A stretch of 36,033 nt of DNA from the NCBI GenBank assembly GCA_000432895.1, contig FR889346.1, positions 1 to 36,033 on the forward strand, written 5' to 3'. The translations under genes were made by a program, and so were the position numbers. The DNA is from Firmicutes bacterium CAG:449. GTDB lineage: Bacteria; Bacillota_I; Bacilli_A; RFN20; CAG-449. Shown in pieces: positions 22,297 through 31,690 of the stretch. The notes under the pieces were generated by a model, which was not told the origin of the DNA, made no database searches, and saw only the letters and a program-made list of their open reading frames with translations. Within the stretch, counting starts at the first letter, position 1, and every line of letters starts with the position of its first letter.

Positions 22297-22939
22297 CGGA
22301 ACTATTGCTGAAGAGTCTTGGTTTGATGATGATATAACACCACGAATGTTTAAGGATGAATTATTTTCTGAGACTGGCCCTATTACTATTTGGATTAATA
22401 GTCCTGGTGGTGATTGTATTGCTGCTAGCCAAATCTATTCAATGCTAATGGATTATAAAGGTGATGTAACAATCAAAATTGATGGAATTGCAGCTAGTGC
22501 AGCATCAGTAATTGCCATGGCAGGAACAAAAGTATTAATGAGTCCTACTGTTTTAATGATGATTCATAATCCATCAACTACAGCATTTGGTGATCATAGA
22601 GATATGGCAAAAGCAATCGAGTTACTTGATGAAGTAAAAGAGTCAATAATCAATGCTTATGCAATCAAAACTAATAAATCAAGAGCTGTGTTGAGTCATT
22701 TAATGGATGATGAAACTTGGATGAATGCAAATAAAGCAATTGAACTAGGCTTTGCTGATGGAATTTTAGAAGATACAAAGAAAATAACCCCAGCAGATAG
22801 TTATCAATTTTCTACACGAGAATTTGAAAATCATTTATTAAACAAAATTGTTGATAAGGTAAAACCTGCACCTATAAAGCAAGGTCGAAATGTTAATGAA
22901 CTTAGAAACGAGCTTAACAAAATCAGAAAATTTATTTAA
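22229..22939 (+). CDS. ClpP-type prohead maturation protease
   Basis: 236 residues, ATG 22229 with AAAAGGAGGT upstream, inside the portal gene end. The ClpP fold is clear: INSPGGD, GIAAS90AASVIAMAG with the nucleophile S90, and MMIH113NPS with the catalytic His. The acidic partner lies further on. It degrades the scaffolding segment of the capsid protein during head assembly. A KKFWNWINQT start and a basic tail about 200-236 are normal for phage versions. Confidence 0.95.
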   Translation: MKKFWNWINQTKTETKERVLELNGTIAEESWFDDDITPRMFKDELFSETGPITIWINSPGGDCIAASQIYSMLMDYKGDVTIKIDGIAASAASVIAMAGTKVLMSPTVLMMIHNPSTTAFGDHRDMAKAIELLDEVKESIINAYAIKTNKSRAVLSHLMDDETWMNANKAIELGFADGILEDTKKITPADSYQFSTREFENHLLNKIVDKVKPAPIKQGRNVNELRNELNKIRKFI

Positions 22940-22954
22940 TGGAGGAATTTAAAA

Positions 22955-24163
22955 ATGAATATTACTGAATTACGTGAAAAAAGAGCAAATCAATGGAAAG
23001 CAATGGAAGGCTTTCTTAACTCACATACCAATGTGAATGGTGTACTAAGCGAAGAAGATGATGCTTTGTATAACAAAATGGAAAAAGAATTGGATACTTT
23101 AACTAATGAAATTAAACGTCTTGAAAGAAAAGAGATGATTGAAGCTGAACTTAATAAACCAATCGATAAGCCAATCACTTTAAAACCAATGAAAAGTACT
23201 ATGAATGATGAAGAAAATGTACCACTTAGAAAGACAAATAAGTATAAAAAATCATTCTGGAATGCTATGAGATCCAAAATTATCATGCCTGAAATTGCAA
23301 ATGCACTTCAAGAAGGTACAGATAGTGAAGGTGGCTATATAGTTCCTGATGAATTTGAAAATACACTTGTTGAAGCATTAGAAGAAGAGAACATCTTTAG
23401 AAAACTTGCTCATGTTATTAATACTGCAAGCGGTGATAGAAAAATACCTGTTGTAGCAAGCAAAGGTACTGCTTCATGGGTGGATGAAGAAGGTTCTATT
23501 ACAGATAGTGATGATTCATTTAGCCAAGTTTCTATTGGAGCGTATAAATTAGGAACGCTTATTAAAGTCTCAAATGAACTTTTAAATGACTCAGTATTTG
23601 ATCTTGAAGCTTATATTTCAAAAGAGTTTGCAAGACGTATTGGTAACAAAGAAGAAGATGCATTTTTCAATGGTGATGGAACTGGTAAACCAATCGGTAT
23701 CTTTAATACAACTGGTGGAGCAGAAGTCGGTGTTACTACAGCAGATTCAAGTAAGATTACAGCTGATGAAGTTATCGATTTATTTTATTCACTTAAAGCA
23801 CCATATAGAAAAAATGCTGTTTGGGTTCTTAATGATTCAACAGTAAAAGCAATTAGAAAATTAAAAGACGCAAATGGTAATTACTTATGGCAACCAGCAT
23901 TAACAGCTAATACACCAGATACATTACTTGGTAGACCTGTTTATACATCAAGTTTTGTACCAACAATCGCTGCAAGTGCTAAAACTATTGCTTTTGGTGA
24001 TTTCTCTTATTATTGGATTGCAGATAGACAAGGTAGAATTTTCAAAAAGTTATCTGAACTTTATGCTGCAAATGATCAAACAGGATTTGTTGCAACACAA
24101 AGAGTTGATGGAAAATTAATCTTACCTGAAGCGATTAAAGTACTTGAAATGAAGGCTGCTTAA
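22955..24163 (+). CDS. major capsid protein, HK97 fold, with N-terminal delta domain
   Basis: 402 residues, ATG with TGGAGGA upstream. Residues 1-100 are helical and charged (EKELDTLTNEIKRLERK), the scaffolding delta domain expected to be removed by the ClpP-type protease. The mature part begins near GTDSEGGYIVPDEFENTL, with HK97-family signatures DRKIPVVASKGTASWVDEEG, KLGTLIKVSNELLNDS and DAFFNGDGTGKPIGIF. It builds the icosahedral head. Confidence 0.95.
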   Translation: MNITELREKRANQWKAMEGFLNSHTNVNGVLSEEDDALYNKMEKELDTLTNEIKRLERKEMIEAELNKPIDKPITLKPMKSTMNDEENVPLRKTNKYKKSFWNAMRSKIIMPEIANALQEGTDSEGGYIVPDEFENTLVEALEEENIFRKLAHVINTASGDRKIPVVASKGTASWVDEEGSITDSDDSFSQVSIGAYKLGTLIKVSNELLNDSVFDLEAYISKEFARRIGNKEEDAFFNGDGTGKPIGIFNTTGGAEVGVTTADSSKITADEVIDLFYSLKAPYRKNAVWVLNDSTVKAIRKLKDANGNYLWQPALTANTPDTLLGRPVYTSSFVPTIAASAKTIAFGDFSYYWIADRQGRIFKKLSELYAANDQTGFVATQRVDGKLILPEAIKVLEMKAA

Positions 24164-24185
24164 TTAAAAGAAGGAGGTAGCATTT

Positions 24186-24503
24186 ATGAATACTGAATTA
24201 TTAATTAGCAAGGTAAAGAAAAACTTAATACTTGAACATTCCCAAGATGATGATTTGATAAGTAATTTCATAGATGCTGCTGTTTCTTATTCTGAAAGTT
24301 ATCAGCATTTAGAAGAAAATTATTATAAAACTCATGATATTCCTGCAACTACTGAACAAGCAATAATAATGCTTGCTTCACATTTTTATGAATCTCGTGA
24401 TGGTTCAACAGGTGGCTTCTTTGCAGATAATCCAAATGCTTCATCTCAAGTTTGGAATACTGTAAATATGCTTCTTAGACTAGATAGAAATTGGAAGGTG
24501 TAA
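24186..24503 (+). CDS. head-tail connector protein (gp6-like)
   Basis: 105 residues, ATG with GAAGGAGGT upstream. Mostly helical: LISKVKKNLILEH, DDLISNFIDAAVSYSESYQ, TEQAIIMLASHFYESRDG and VWNTVNMLLRLDRNW, the pattern of the HK97 gp6/DNA-packaging adaptor family. It forms the ring below the portal that closes the head. The assignment is helped by position right after the capsid gene. Confidence 0.85.
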   Translation: MNTELLISKVKKNLILEHSQDDDLISNFIDAAVSYSESYQHLEENYYKTHDIPATTEQAIIMLASHFYESRDGSTGGFFADNPNASSQVWNTVNMLLRLDRNWKV

Positions 24504-24508
24504 TCATT

Positions 24509-24847
24509 ATGGGAATAAATAGAATGGATCATTTTATTAGCATTGGAAGATATAAAAACATAATCGATTCTAAGGGCTTTAATAGCCCCGTGTTTGAAAC
24601 TTTAGCAAAGACTCGATCGTTTAGAGAAGGAAGACACGGAAGCGAACGTTGGCGCAATTTGGCCTCATTTAGCGAAGCTACTGATTTGTATAGATTTCGA
24701 GTTATTCCTAATTTAGAAATTAAAAATGATATGGTGATTAAAGAAGGTTCATCATATTTTGAAATTACATCAGTTGAAAATATTAAAGGAAGAAGTATGT
24801 ACATCGAAGTGTTAGTAAAGGAGGTCAAACCAAGTGGCAAGTCTTAA
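24509..24847 (+). CDS. head closure / head-tail adaptor protein
   Basis: 112 residues from ATG 24509 (GGAAGGTG 8 bases upstream; earlier TTG at 24491 lacks a site). Beta-rich, with RNLASFSEATDLYRFRVIP and MVIKEGSSYFEITSVENIKGRSMYIEVLVKEV, the layout of SPP1 gp16-type head closure proteins. It joins the connector to the tail. Ends in a 14-base overlap with the next gene. Confidence 0.8.
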   Translation: MGINRMDHFISIGRYKNIIDSKGFNSPVFETLAKTRSFREGRHGSERWRNLASFSEATDLYRFRVIPNLEIKNDMVIKEGSSYFEITSVENIKGRSMYIEVLVKEVKPSGKS

Positions 24848-25265
24848 AATTAAAATGCCTGAAGATTTCTTATTAAAAATATCTAATCTTGGTGAAAATA
24901 CTGATTCAATAATGAATAAAGTTTTAGAAGCAGGTGCTAAAGTAGTACAAGATGAAGTGGATAGAAGTTTAAAATCAGTTATTGGTAAAAATACAAAAAA
25001 TGAATCACATTCAACTGGTCAACTTCAAAGGTCATTAGGAACTTCTAGAGTATTACAAGATAGGAATGGAAACTTCAATATTAAAGTTGGTTTTGCTGAA
25101 AATAGAAATGATGGAGCAACAAACTCAATGATTGCAAATGTAATCGAGTATGGAAAGTCTAATCAAAAAGCAAAACCTTTTTTAAAACCTGCATTAAGAA
25201 AAGCAAAAGAACCTTGTATTGAAGCAATGGTAAAAACATTAGATGAGGAAATTTCAAAATTATGA
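24834..25265 (+). CDS. HK97 gp10-like tail completion protein
   Basis: 143 residues starting GTG 24834 with AAAGGAGGTC upstream. VIEYGKSNQKAKPFLKPALRKAKE is the signature of the HK97 gp10 family, and GAKVVQDEVDRSLK fits its N-terminal helix. It forms part of the neck joining head and tail. The stop overlaps the start of the next gene (TTATGA). Confidence 0.85.
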   Translation: MASLKIKMPEDFLLKISNLGENTDSIMNKVLEAGAKVVQDEVDRSLKSVIGKNTKNESHSTGQLQRSLGTSRVLQDRNGNFNIKVGFAENRNDGATNSMIANVIEYGKSNQKAKPFLKPALRKAKEPCIEAMVKTLDEEISKL

Positions 25266-25606
25266 GTTTATTAGAAGAAATAATTTCTATTCTTAAAGAT
25301 TTAAAATTTGATGTTCAAACTTCTGTTTATGAGAATGTAGCGCCAAGTAAATATTGTGTTCTTACACCAATTACTGATACTTTTTCTGTTTATGCAGATA
25401 ATTTACCGCAAGTAGATATAGAAGAAGTAAGAATATCTTTTTTTAGCAAATTTAATTACTTAGAAGATAAGGAAAGAATAGAAAAAAGCCTTTTATCTTT
25501 AGATATAACGATAACCGATAGAAGATACCAAGGCTATGAAACAGACACAGGTTATCATCATTACGTCATTGACGTAGCAAAACATAAATATTTAGGAGGA
25601 AAATAA
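25262..25606 (+). CDS. tail terminator / minor tail protein
   Basis: 114 residues, ATG overlapping the previous stop. The arrangement LLEEIISILKDLKFDV then YENVAPSKYCVLTPITDT, RISFFSKFNY, and YHHYVIDVAKHKYLGG fits small tail-terminator proteins of siphoviruses that follow gp10. They cap the tail tube. Family matching is by pattern and position only. Confidence 0.7.
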   Translation: MSLLEEIISILKDLKFDVQTSVYENVAPSKYCVLTPITDTFSVYADNLPQVDIEEVRISFFSKFNYLEDKERIEKSLLSLDITITDRRYQGYETDTGYHHYVIDVAKHKYLGGK

Positions 25607-25607
25607 C

Positions 25608-26459
25608 ATGCCTACAATTGGTTTAGATAAAGTTTATTATGCAAAAATTACAGAAGATACTAATGGTAATGAAAGCTATGGAATACCAATTCACTTAGCT
25701 CGTGTTACTGAAGCCGAAATTTCACTTGAAACTTATGATGCTGAACATTATTCAGATGATAGTGCAGCATTTATTATTAATGATTTTAAGAAAGCAACTA
25801 TCACTCTTGGTATAGATGAAATTACAAAATTAGCAGCAGTAGATTTGTTTGGAACTATCAAAGATGATAATGGAGTATTAATTTCAACAGGTGAAGATAA
25901 AAGTAATCCAGTAGCGCTTGGCTTTAGAAGTAAAAGAGCTGATGGAAATTATGAATATAACTGGCTTTATAGAGTTGTATTTAAAAATCCAGGAACTTCT
26001 TATAAAACAAAAGGTGACTCAATTGAGTTTACTACACCATCTTTAGAAGGAACTATAATAGTAAGAAATAAAGTTGATTCTAATGGAAAACACGTATGGA
26101 GAGCAAAAGCAATAGAAAATGATGAAGAAACATCTGCAAGTATCATTAATAATTGGTTTAATGCTGTTTATGAAGGTGGAAAAGATGTAACTCTTAGTGC
26201 TTTAACTATTGGAAATTTACCTTTAAAGCCATCTTTTTCTAGCAATACAATAAGTTACGAATTAACTACAAGTGATGAATCAAATGTTATAACTGCAGCT
26301 CCCTCAGATCCTTTAGCGACAGTAATAATTAAAGTTAATGGTACAACTCATACTTCTGGTACTGAAGCAACTTGGAACTCAGGAGCAAACACAGTATCTA
26401 TTGTTGTAACTAATGGTACATCAACTAAATCTTATACTTTAAAAGTTACAAAGGAGTAA
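25608..26459 (+). CDS. major tail protein with C-terminal Ig/cadherin-like domain
   Basis: 283 residues, ATG with TAGGAGGAAAAT upstream. Residues 1-190 are the tail tube domain of the phi13 type (GLDKVYYAKIT, ISLETYDAEHYSDDSAAFI, LGFRSKRADGNYEYNWLYR). Residues about 195-283 form an added beta sandwich (DVTLSALTIGNLPLKPSF, NTISYELTTS, ANTVSIVVTNGTSTKSYTL) of the cadherin-like type. Such decorations stick out from the tail surface and may help binding to the host or to mucus glycans. The core role as tube protein is sure. Confidence 0.88.
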   Translation: MPTIGLDKVYYAKITEDTNGNESYGIPIHLARVTEAEISLETYDAEHYSDDSAAFIINDFKKATITLGIDEITKLAAVDLFGTIKDDNGVLISTGEDKSNPVALGFRSKRADGNYEYNWLYRVVFKNPGTSYKTKGDSIEFTTPSLEGTIIVRNKVDSNGKHVWRAKAIENDEETSASIINNWFNAVYEGGKDVTLSALTIGNLPLKPSFSSNTISYELTTSDESNVITAAPSDPLATVIIKVNGTTHTSGTEATWNSGANTVSIVVTNGTSTKSYTLKVTKE

Positions 26460-26465
26460 TAAACA

Positions 26466-26840
26466 ATGAATGCAGAAGAAAGAAGCGCCAAAGTAAAAAT
26501 TGGCAAAAAAGAATATGAATTAGTTTTAACAACTAGAGCAACAAAAGAAATTGCAAAGCGATATGGTGGCCTTGCTAATCTTGGTGAAAAGTTATCAAAA
26601 TCAGAAAATTTTGAAGAAGCATTAAGTGAGATTATTTGGCTTATTACAACATTAGCAAATCAGTCAATTTTAATTTATAACTATGAAAATCCTAATTCTA
26701 AAAAGCCATTATTAACAGAAGAATTAGTAGAAATTTATACAGCACCTTCTGATTTAGCAATTTATAAAGATGCAATTACGGAGGCTTTATTAAAAGGTAC
26801 TAAACGTGAGGTTGAATCAACTACCTCAAAAAACGTCTAG
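26466..26840 (+). CDS. tail assembly chaperone gpG
   Basis: 124 residues, ATG with AAAGGAG upstream. AEERSAKVKIGKKEYELVLTTRATKEIAKRYGG and the helical rest are typical of the small chaperone that follows the major tail protein in siphoviruses. Its last codons, TCA AAA AAC GTC TAG, carry the slippery heptamer AAAAAAC. A fraction of ribosomes shift -1 and make gpGT. Both proteins bind the tape measure and guide tail tube polymerisation. Confidence 0.9.
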   Translation: MNAEERSAKVKIGKKEYELVLTTRATKEIAKRYGGLANLGEKLSKSENFEEALSEIIWLITTLANQSILIYNYENPNSKKPLLTEELVEIYTAPSDLAIYKDAITEALLKGTKREVESTTSKNV

Positions 26841-26890
26841 AGGCAAGCGGATCTATTAGTCTTAATGATGAACAGATATTCGCTCGCCTC
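26828..26890 (+). promoter_or_regulatory. programmed -1 ribosomal frameshift signal (gpG to gpGT)
   Basis: A AAA AAC (26828-26834) is in the X XXY YYZ reading. Five bases later GAGGCAAGCG (26840-26849) can pair with CGCTCGCCTC (26881-26890), 9 of 10 positions, around a 31-base loop, giving a stimulating stem. The new frame then stays open to 27043. Confidence 0.88.
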
Positions 26891-27043
26891 ATTTTTTATG
26901 GAGTAACACTTTTAAATCGTAAGGAAATAGAAGTGTGGTTAATGCCTATTGGACATTTGCTTGACCAGTGGGAAATTTATAAACAATTCAATGGAATGGC
27001 AAAACCAAAAATAATAACTACCATTGATAAATTATTTGGATAA
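26834..27043 (+). CDS. gpT part of the gpGT frameshift product
   Basis: The -1 frame gives about 69 residues (RLEASGSISLNDEQIFARLI ... TIDKLFG), making a gpGT protein of about 192 residues fused to gpG residues 1-123. No start codon or ribosome binding site serves this frame. The T domain contacts the tape measure gene product. It ends 13 bases before the tape measure start. Confidence 0.8.
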   Translation, partial: RLEASGSISLNDEQIFARLIFYGVTLLNRKEIEVWLMPIGHLLDQWEIYKQFNGMAKPKIITTIDKLFG

Positions 27044-27056
27044 GGAGGTGAGAGTT

Positions 27057-29831
27057 ATGGCAGATACTATTGGTGTAAAAATTGGTGTTGAAGGTGAAAA
27101 AGAGTTTAAAAATGCTCTTGCTGACATCAACATGAAAATGAAAACTTTAGGTAGTGAAATGTCTCTTGTTGATGCTCAGTTCTCAAAAACTGATAAATCA
27201 GAAGAAGCTCTCACTGCTCGAAGCCAAGTATTAAGTAAACAAATTCAAACTCAAAAAGATAAAATTAGTGTTTTAGAGAAAGCATTGCAAAATAGTGCTA
27301 CTTCATTTGGTGAAAATGATAAAAGAACACAAACATGGCAACAAAAATTAAATGAAGCTAAAGCCTCTCTTCTTAAAATGGAAGGACAATTAAGCAATAC
27401 AACAAATGCTACTGATGACTTTAGTGATGAACTTGAAGAAAATAGTAAGCAAGCAAATAAATCAGCAAGTGCGAATAAAAACGCTGCTGATATTTTTTCT
27501 AGTTTAGGTAGTGTATGTAAAGGTGTTGCAATAGCTGTTGCTGGAGTATCTGCAGCTTTATCGGCTGTAGCAATAAAAGCTTCAAAGGAACTAATTAATT
27601 GCGCTAAAGAAGGTGCAACATACGCTGATACTGTCTTAACTGAAGCAGCAGTTACTGGTATAGCAACAGATAAACTTCAAGAGTACATGTATGCTGCTGA
27701 ACTAATTGATGTTTCAACTGATACTTTAATTAAATCAATGGCTAAAAATATTAAGTCAATGAAATCTGCAGCTGATGGATCAACAACATACAAAAATGCT
27801 TATGAAGCACTTGGTGTTGCGGTTACCAATGCCGATGGTTCTTTAAGAAATAGTGATGAAGTTTACTGGGAAATTATTGATGCCTTAGGTCAAATTGAAA
27901 ACGAAACTGAACGTGATGCTCTTGCTATGGAAATCTTAGGTAAATCTGCTCAAGAACTTAATCCACTAATTACTGTAGGTGCTGATTCAATGAAAGCATT
28001 AGGTGATGAAGCAAGAGAAATGGGATATGTTTTATCTGATGATCTGCTTACAAGTTATGGTGCTTATGATGATGCGATTCAAAGATTTAATAATGGTACA
28101 ACTGCAGCTAAAAACGCTCTCGGTACAATATTACTCCCTGTATTGACTAAAGTAACAAATGAAGGAGTAAATCTTTTAGGAGAATTTTCAAATGCTATTT
28201 TAGATTGTGGTGGTGATATTGAAAAAATAGGTGAAGTTATTGATTCAATGTTACCAGAAGTTTTATCAATATTTGAAGAGTATATTCCTGTTTTATTATC
28301 ATTGATTGGATCCGCTTTAAAATCTATTGGTCTAGTAATTGTTAATAATATTCAACCAATAATTGATTCAGCATTAGATGTTTTAAAGACATTAGTTTCT
28401 GCGCTATTTGATTCGTTACCACAATTTACTGAAGTAGTAATAAAAATTGTTAAAACAATAGGACAAAGCTTAATAGAAAACATTCCAATTTTGCTAACTG
28501 CTATAGAATCGATTTTATCCAGTTTGTTTAATTCTTTAAATACACAAGATAATTATTTCTTATCAATGGTTTTAGATTTAGCTAATCAAATTATAAGTAT
28601 GATTGGAAATATTGCACCTTTATTTATTGATGCACTGATAAATTTATTAGATGGAATTACAAATGCTTTAGATAGTGAATTTCCAAATGTACTTAAAACA
28701 ATTACTAATGTTATTGAAAAAATCATATTAAAAATAACTAATATTCTTCCAAGTATAATAGTTGCGATTACAAAAATAATTAAATCAATTGCTAACGCTT
28801 TAGCTGGTGCTATTCCACAATTAGTTTCATCAATTGGAAAAATAATACCTGTAGTAATTTCAACAATTTTATCTTCAATTTCTAGTTTTATTAATGCAGT
28901 TTCTGAAATATTAGAAGGCATTATAAGCATGTTGCCTGAAATCATAACAAATATTGTTTCTATGCTTTCTGAAATTTTACCAGCAGTAATTGATTCAATT
29001 ATGAGTTCATTGCCAGAAATTATTAATGCAGTTATTACTTTGACACTTGGTTTGATAGATGCTTTACCAGAAATCATTACTATTTTAGTTGACATGATTC
29101 CTGACATATTTAACGAAATATGCACAGCTATTATCGATTCGTTTCCTTTGCTTTTAGATAGTGTGTTAAGTTTAGTGTTCCAGTTAATTGAACATATTCC
29201 TGAAATTATAAAAGAGCTAGTCACTTCAATACCAGAAATTATTTCTGCTATTGTAACAGCTTTTAGTGATTTAATACCTCAAATGGTTGAAGTCGGTGTA
29301 AATCTATTAAAAGGTTTATGGGAAGGAATAAAATCAACTCTTAATTGGCTTAAAGATAAAGTAAAAGAAACAGGAAATAAAGTTGTTGATTGGTTTAAAG
29401 ATGTATTTGGAATTCATTCACCATCTACAGTCTTTGCTTCATTAGGCGATTACATGGCTCAAGGATTAGGTAATGGATTTGTTGATTCAATGAATGTACT
29501 TGAAAAAGAAATTGTTGATTCTGTTCCTACTGATTTTGATATTGATGCAAAGGCACATATAAAAGATGTTGCTTTAGATACAAATAATCAGGTTGCTAAT
29601 ATTGAAGGAGCAATGACTGCAGCTTTAAAAACTACAAATGATAACTCAAGTGGTTATTCTTTTATACAAATCATTGCAACACTAAGAGAGCAAAATACTT
29701 ATCTTCGTCAATTAGTAGAGAAAGAATTATCAATTTCTATTGGCGATGAAGCTATTGGACTTGCTAATGATAGATACACTCAAAAAAGAGGGCTTGTAGT
29801 AAATGAAGGAGGTTTTAAAAATGCCTATTAG
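27057..29831 (+). CDS. tail tape measure protein
   Basis: 924 residues from ATG 27057 with AAGGAGGTGAG upstream. The order is: an N-terminal domain (MADTIGVKIGVEGEKEFKNA), a coiled-coil of about residues 25-130 rich in K, Q and E, a hydrophobic helix (about 155-180, GVAIAVAGVSAALSAVAI), then a long run about 370-760 made of repeated hydrophobic helices with the motif LPEII or IPEII. It ends in WLKDKVKETGNKVVDWFKDVFGIHSPS, a known C-terminal motif of tape measures. The repeats would set tail length. No lysozyme or peptidase domain is visible. Confidence 0.93.
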   Translation: MADTIGVKIGVEGEKEFKNALADINMKMKTLGSEMSLVDAQFSKTDKSEEALTARSQVLSKQIQTQKDKISVLEKALQNSATSFGENDKRTQTWQQKLNEAKASLLKMEGQLSNTTNATDDFSDELEENSKQANKSASANKNAADIFSSLGSVCKGVAIAVAGVSAALSAVAIKASKELINCAKEGATYADTVLTEAAVTGIATDKLQEYMYAAELIDVSTDTLIKSMAKNIKSMKSAADGSTTYKNAYEALGVAVTNADGSLRNSDEVYWEIIDALGQIENETERDALAMEILGKSAQELNPLITVGADSMKALGDEAREMGYVLSDDLLTSYGAYDDAIQRFNNGTTAAKNALGTILLPVLTKVTNEGVNLLGEFSNAILDCGGDIEKIGEVIDSMLPEVLSIFEEYIPVLLSLIGSALKSIGLVIVNNIQPIIDSALDVLKTLVSALFDSLPQFTEVVIKIVKTIGQSLIENIPILLTAIESILSSLFNSLNTQDNYFLSMVLDLANQIISMIGNIAPLFIDALINLLDGITNALDSEFPNVLKTITNVIEKIILKITNILPSIIVAITKIIKSIANALAGAIPQLVSSIGKIIPVVISTILSSISSFINAVSEILEGIISMLPEIITNIVSMLSEILPAVIDSIMSSLPEIINAVITLTLGLIDALPEIITILVDMIPDIFNEICTAIIDSFPLLLDSVLSLVFQLIEHIPEIIKELVTSIPEIISAIVTAFSDLIPQMVEVGVNLLKGLWEGIKSTLNWLKDKVKETGNKVVDWFKDVFGIHSPSTVFASLGDYMAQGLGNGFVDSMNVLEKEIVDSVPTDFDIDAKAHIKDVALDTNNQVANIEGAMTAALKTTNDNSSGYSFIQIIATLREQNTYLRQLVEKELSISIGDEAIGLANDRYTQKRGLVVNEGGFKNAY

Positions 29832-30255
29832 TATACCTATGAAACCAGGATTTATGTATTGGGGAGTGACATTGGACTTGCTTGATCTTGAAGTACCATT
29901 TCCTTCAAGTGGCACTTTTGAAACTTCAAGAAAAGTACAAACACAAGAATCGGCCAATGGATCTATCGTTGCACAAGTCATTGGAAGAAGTAGAGATAAA
30001 CAAACATTAACTTGGGATATTATGGATTGCAAAACTTGGTGGAATATTAATAACTGGTTAGAAGAAAATGGCATGTTCTTTTATTGCAAATACTTTAATT
30101 TCAACCGAGGAATATGGCAAACAAAAAGATATTATGTTGAATCACCAAGTTGTGAACCATATAAACCTAGTTCAAGTCAAGAATCAGAATACTATGGCAT
30201 GCCTAGATTTTTAATAAATTGCAAACTTGTTGTAGTAGACATGGGAGGCAGTTGA
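29821..30255 (+). CDS. distal tail / baseplate protein
   Basis: 144 residues from ATG 29821 (GAAGGAGG upstream), overlapping the tape measure end. Beta-rich, with TFETSRKVQTQE, VAQVIGRSRDKQTLTWDIMDC and WNINNWLEENGMFFYCKYFNF; it resembles phage proteins such as DUF6711 or a reduced distal tail protein. Position between tape measure and tail hub supports a distal tail role. The exact family is not certain. Confidence 0.6.
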   Translation: MPISIPMKPGFMYWGVTLDLLDLEVPFPSSGTFETSRKVQTQESANGSIVAQVIGRSRDKQTLTWDIMDCKTWWNINNWLEENGMFFYCKYFNFNRGIWQTKRYYVESPSCEPYKPSSSQESEYYGMPRFLINCKLVVVDMGGS

Positions 30256-30256
30256 T

Positions 30257-31690
30257 ATGAAAAGTACATCTGAAAATTATCAAATTAAAATGGCTGAGCA
30301 ATGTAGAAATAGGTCTTATGTAAAAATAACTATAGCAAGTGGAAATGAAACTTATATTTTTACAGATAAAGATATTGCTTCAGTTTCAAAAAAAGAAGAT
30401 GTAGATCCACTTTCAAGAAGAGTACCAAAAGAAACATTATCATTTTCTATTTTTGATTTTGATGGTGATTATAATCCTTCAAATCCAATAGGAAAATGGA
30501 GTAAACTTGATGAAAATTCAAAAATTACTATTCAATTTGGTTTTGAAATCTCAAAGGGCACTATAGAGTGGCTAAGTCCTGATTATTATATTCTTGATGC
30601 AAGGCCAACTGTCTCATCTGGTGTTGCTACTTTTACAGCTTCGAGCGAATTATGCAAACTTACAAATAAATATTATAAAGGGATTTATTCTAATTCTAAT
30701 TTATATGATTTAGCTGTTTCAGTATTAGAAGATGCAGGTATAAATAGCCAAAATTATGAAGTTGATAATTCATTAAAAAACATGTTAACAAATGCACCTT
30801 TACCAGTATCTACTCATTTAAATTGTTTACAATTAATTGCTCACGCAGCTAGATGCACATTAAAGACAGTATCTGGGGTAATAAAAATAGAGCCGTTTAG
30901 TTCTACAATTACTCCAGATACTTTTGTTTTAGGTTTAGATTCAATTTCATTAAATGGCGATACTATTTCAAAAATAGAAACACTTTATAAGGTAGAAGCT
31001 AACTTATATCAGTATTTACCTGAAGAAGAAAGTAAAACTATCGAGACATTCAGCATTGAAGTTGAGGATGTCACGCAATGTCACATCGAATATTCTTTAT
31101 CCTGTGAACAAGAATTAGCTGTTTCTAGTGAAAATGTTACTATTTCAAATATTCATACTTACGCTCAAGCAGCTGATTTTACTTTAGAAGGTAATGGAAC
31201 TTTTATAGTAACAGTTACAGGAAAGAAAATAACTACATCAATATCAACAAGTGAATCTGTTATTTCATTAAATATTAATGGATCTACTGATAGTGAAAAA
31301 AATCAACTTATTACAAGTAGTTCAGAACAATATTTACTTATTTATCATGTTGCCAATTATTTGTTATTTAGAATGACACATCAAATTAAATATAGGGGAA
31401 ATCCTGAACTTGAAACTCTTGATGCTTTATTTGTTGAAACATCATATGGAACGTATATTAATGGTTTGATTTTATCTCATTCAATTAATTATAACGGAGC
31501 CATTTCTGGAATTTTAACTATTAAATCTTTATCAGAAATACAAGGTGTATACTTGTACGATAATGAACAAGATAAAGTGAGTGATATTAATGATGAAACA
31601 ATTGGAGTAATTGGAATGACTGATTATAAATCAAATTATTCATCAACTGAAATGGATGATTTTATTGAGGAGGTAATACAAGATGTCTAA
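30257..31690 (+). CDS. tail hub / baseplate protein (Tal-like)
   Basis: 477 residues, ATG with GGGAGGC upstream. The N-terminal part (YVKITIASGNETYIFTDKDI, DPLSRRVPKETLSFSIFDFD) and LYDLAVSVLEDAGINSQNYE, with LQLIAHAARCTLKTVSGVI, are the features of tail hub proteins of siphoviruses with gp44-like folds. It would form the tail tip ring and anchor the fibres that follow. No clear peptidase or lysin domain is seen. The stop overlaps the next start. Confidence 0.7.
   Translation: MKSTSENYQIKMAEQCRNRSYVKITIASGNETYIFTDKDIASVSKKEDVDPLSRRVPKETLSFSIFDFDGDYNPSNPIGKWSKLDENSKITIQFGFEISKGTIEWLSPDYYILDARPTVSSGVATFTASSELCKLTNKYYKGIYSNSNLYDLAVSVLEDAGINSQNYEVDNSLKNMLTNAPLPVSTHLNCLQLIAHAARCTLKTVSGVIKIEPFSSTITPDTFVLGLDSISLNGDTISKIETLYKVEANLYQYLPEEESKTIETFSIEVEDVTQCHIEYSLSCEQELAVSSENVTISNIHTYAQAADFTLEGNGTFIVTVTGKKITTSISTSESVISLNINGSTDSEKNQLITSSSEQYLLIYHVANYLLFRMTHQIKYRGNPELETLDALFVETSYGTYINGLILSHSINYNGAISGILTIKSLSEIQGVYLYDNEQDKVSDINDETIGVIGMTDYKSNYSSTEMDDFIEEVIQDV

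Noticed and set aside
26881..26903. Terminator formed by the stem ending at 26890 with the following T-rich bases
   Set aside because: It sits inside the gpGT reading frame with a 31-base loop; a frameshift stimulator explains it better.
28586..29224. 212-codon minus-strand frame opposite the tape measure
   Set aside because: It mirrors the repetitive hydrophobic helices of the tape measure, has no ribosome binding site and no neighbours on that strand.
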